DNA of 64,000 bases from contig CAUYUJ010007402.1 in assembly GCA_963575745.1 (NCBI GenBank), positions 397,565 through 461,564 on the forward strand, given 5' to 3'. Shown here in pieces: positions 61,871 to 64,000 of this stretch. The notes under the pieces are model-generated. The model ran no database searches. It had not been told where the DNA came from and saw only the letters and a list, made by a program, of their open reading frames with translations. The position numbers and the translations under genes were made by a program. Positions within the stretch are counted from its first letter, which is position 1; the number at the start of each line of letters is the position of its first letter. This DNA comes from Prorocentrum cordatum (lineage: Eukaryota; Sar; Dinophyceae; Prorocentrales; Prorocentraceae).

Positions 61871-63440
61871 CCCCAGGATGCCCCAACACAAGACCGCGAC
61901 TCCTCCACCTCTTCCTCCGTTGACCCCCCTCCGCTTTCCTCCATCCTCCTTACGCTCCTCCACCTCTCCCCCATCCTCCTTGTCGCCCTTGTCCTCCGTT
62001 TTCGTTTTTTGTGTCTCCTTTTCATCCGTTTCGTCCTCCCTCTCGACCTCACTCCCGCGGATCCTATATCTAGGGGCCATGGCACAGGCCCCCGTATGAA
62101 TATGAAACGCCCACAACAACTCCAGACGCCAAAAGGCATCGCTCCAGAAGATTTGAAGGGGTCGGCGGATGTGGCGTAAGCCTAGAGAATCGGAGGCACG
62201 TACTGCGGGGTCGTGCCGTGACGATTTCGACTGCTAGAGCAGCGCAAGAAACATCAAGAAACGAGGCTCACCTCCACCCGCGGGCCTGAACGTTGGAATG
62301 TGCTGCGAGCGAAACACTATTGGCTCCCAGCTTTCAAACGGCACCTGTAAACCTTGCCCACACAACCCTCAAACATCTCAGCCCAAAGCCAAACACTGCT
62401 AATGATGGCAGGGTCGTGCCGTGACGATTTCGGCGTTTGCCTCTGACACCACGCTGAATGATCGGCGGCTTTCCGACCGCCAAAACCAAAGATCCGAGGC
62501 TCCGGAAAAATTAAAGCCGCCAATTTCTGATCGTTGTCGGCCTCCTGGGGACATAATCGGGCGCCGGAAAGCAAGAACGACGCGGGAGGAAAAACCGGCC
62601 CTAGGGGAGCTGTGCACATGTCCAGGAACCCATGCATCGAAAAAGTCGGAACGCCAGGTGTCTGGGGACGGTTCCATATGGAACGATTCTGGACCACTGT
62701 CCGCGATCCACCTGGAACGCCCGCGCCCAGGTCGTCGCCGGGCCGGCACGACGCGAGCCTGCCGTGCACCATGAGACGGCTCGGCGTGCCGAGGGGGCCC
62801 CACTGCGGAGCGGTCGGTCGGGGCAGGCTCCCAAGCGCTGGGCGACCGCACGCGAGCCTGGCCTCGGCCCGTCGTCGGGATCTTCTGGCCCGGGTCAATG
62901 CAGACCCGGGTCGGCAGGAAGCCAGAAACTGCACTGCAGGGAAAAAAAAACTGCAACGCAGGTCCTCGCAAACCCAGGTCAGCCAATACGCGCGGCCGCC
63001 TCGCGGCCACGAGCGGCTCGCTAGCTCGGGTCAGCCAGAAGGGGTCTTCGCAGGATCCTGCAGGATCTGGTGCCCTGGCTGACCCCCGTTTGCACTGACC
63101 CCCGTCCCTTGAGCCCCGAAGTCGCGATTCTGAAGCACCGCCGGGGGCTCGGCATATCTTACGCGAGATGGCATACGACCTTACGCGGCGGCTTACGCGG
63201 GCCGCCAGCGCGGAACGCTGCACGAAAGCGAGGGCGCTTACAGGCGACCACACGCGGGCAATGCGCAGCAATGTCGGTGAAGACGACCCTGTTTTTCTAC
63301 GTCGCCCAAGTGAACCCAGCGGGATATCCGACATCCCAGCGTCGATTGGACATGCAGGGGCAGGGCCCGACAGCGGTCGCCGGAGAGCTACTGCCATCGC
63401 GATCTACTGTGAGGGACGCCAGCCAAGGAACAGCGGGGCT
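61871..63440. other. No supportable gene
   Basis: A CTCC-rich start (61900-62050) is followed by unique-looking sequence. A repeated word GTCGTGCCGTGACGATTTCG occurs at about 62209 and 62410. The palindrome GTTCCATATGGAAC is at 62671-62684. A 332-codon minus-strand frame (63397-62399) lacks recognisable motifs, and I do not call it. Confidence 0.45.
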
Positions 63441-63447
63441 CCTTCCT

Positions 63448-63510
63448 GGCCACGGCGAGCGTGGCCACGAGTTCCCAGACCTCGATCCGAGGAACGGCCC
63501 GAAAACCGGA
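63448..63510 (+). repeat. Dispersed repeat family D4, copy 2, with hairpin
   Basis: TGGCCACGGCGAGCGTGGCC (8-bp stem, 5-nt loop), then ACGAGTTCCCAGACC and GAGGAACGGCCCG, matches 15575-15635. Confidence 0.7.
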
Positions 63511-63535
63511 GCCCCTCCTGGACCCAAGGTGGTCT

Positions 63536-63745
63536 TCATCTCAGCATCCCAGACTGCAGTGCCGCGACCCACTCTCCCCGCAGACGCGAGGCCTCGTAAT
63601 GGAAGGTCTTGTCGGACTTCTCCGTGAGCGTCTTGTGGGCCTCCGGCACAGCAAAGCGGACGGCCAAAGTTGAGCGGATGCAGGCTGGGAGACACCACGC
63701 CGCTGGGGTGCAACATCTTCCTCCCTCCAATCGCAAACGACTCAA
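63536..63745 (-). CDS. Weak ORF, possible PH-domain-like end
   Basis: FAVPEAHKTLTEKSDKTFHY and EASRLRGEWVAALQSGM resemble the end of a PH domain, where a strand is followed by an alpha helix with a conserved Trp and the sequence WV.AL. Only about 70 codons are open and no earlier domain part is seen. Confidence 0.25.
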   Translation of the reverse strand: MSRLRLEGGRCCTPAAWCLPACIRSTLAVRFAVPEAHKTLTEKSDKTFHYEASRLRGEWVAALQSGMLR

Positions 63746-64000
63746 ACTACGTCCTTTGCAGCTTCGGTGGAAGTCGAAGTCGTGCGCAGCACCTTCGGAA
63801 GCTGTACACTGAGACCGACGGCCCCCCTACCGCGGTGCCGAACCGATCCGAAGTGCACAAAAGGTGCCAGGGCAAAGCATGGCCTCCGTCGAATCGCGGA
63901 GGGTCATGCATGCCCGCATCTGCTCGCGCGTTGCAGGCTGGACTGCCACTGGATCAGAGCCACTGCCTTACGCGCCCGATCTCTCCGCTCAACGCGGTTT
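63746..64000. other. No gene seen
   Basis: Short frames only. The window ends here. Confidence 0.5.

Noticed and set aside
62399-63397. 332-codon minus-strand ORF
   Set aside because: No motif, with plus-strand frames equally open. GC-rich DNA gives such ORFs by chance.

Overview
The window looks like nuclear DNA of a dinoflagellate, or of a similarly repeat-laden, very GC-rich protist. I cannot name the genus. The reasons are: few genes among many microsatellites and satellites; several degraded LINE and Ty1/copia retroelements; exons resembling gene families I recall as hugely multicopy in dinoflagellate genomes; one canonical GT-AG intron and one likely GC-AG intron; most host-like coding evidence between 17 and 48 kb on one strand; and a 100-N scaffold gap at 23901-24000. 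Nothing suggests a prokaryotic replicon, plasmid or virus.

Layout. 0-5 kb: a short zinc-ribbon-like ORF, the 5' end of a LINE ORF2, an ACC-repeat satellite of about 0.9 kb, and dispersed repeats. 5.2-9.95 kb: an array of roughly 161-170 bp units into which a complete-length but decayed LINE (about 4.03 kb, minus strand) has inserted. 9.95-12.8 kb: a satellite of about 70 bp units, each centred on a GC palindrome. 13-17.4 kb: an inverted-repeat element, a TIR element with an AGCTTAGCTTT satellite core, and CTC and CAT tracts. 17.85-21.1 kb: a decayed Ty1/copia element (minus). 22-31 kb: three groups of minus-strand exons from dinoflagellate-expanded families, a second TIR element, and three long tandem copies linked by TG and G runs. 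31-34.5 kb: an acidic ORF and an ATTGCACC minisatellite. 35.2-37.0 kb: the only apparently intact gene, a protein of about 606 residues with nine 15-residue repeats and a lysine-rich middle. 37.4-38.4 kb: a pyrimidine/purine block and a convincing exon. 39.5-41.6 kb: a third TIR element and a copia integrase pseudogene. 42.3-47.9 kb: a frameshifted, gag-like minus-strand region. 48-57 kb: mostly simple repeats, including inverted arrays containing GGTTCGAACC. 57.6-60.4 kb: a plus-strand ORF, then a 5'-truncated LINE reverse transcriptase with an unusual 3' hairpin. 60.4-64 kb: pyrimidine tracts, CCCCAAGAGG arrays and little else.

How the parts relate. The window is mainly a record of repeat and retroelement turnover around a few minus-strand genes. 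The most informative structures are comparative: a TIR element with what looks like an empty-site homologue in the same window, a LINE flanked by the two halves of one satellite unit, and a dispersed repeat present both with and without an 83-94 bp segment bounded by GGGATAC-like direct repeats. All family assignments come from reading translations by eye; no database search was run.
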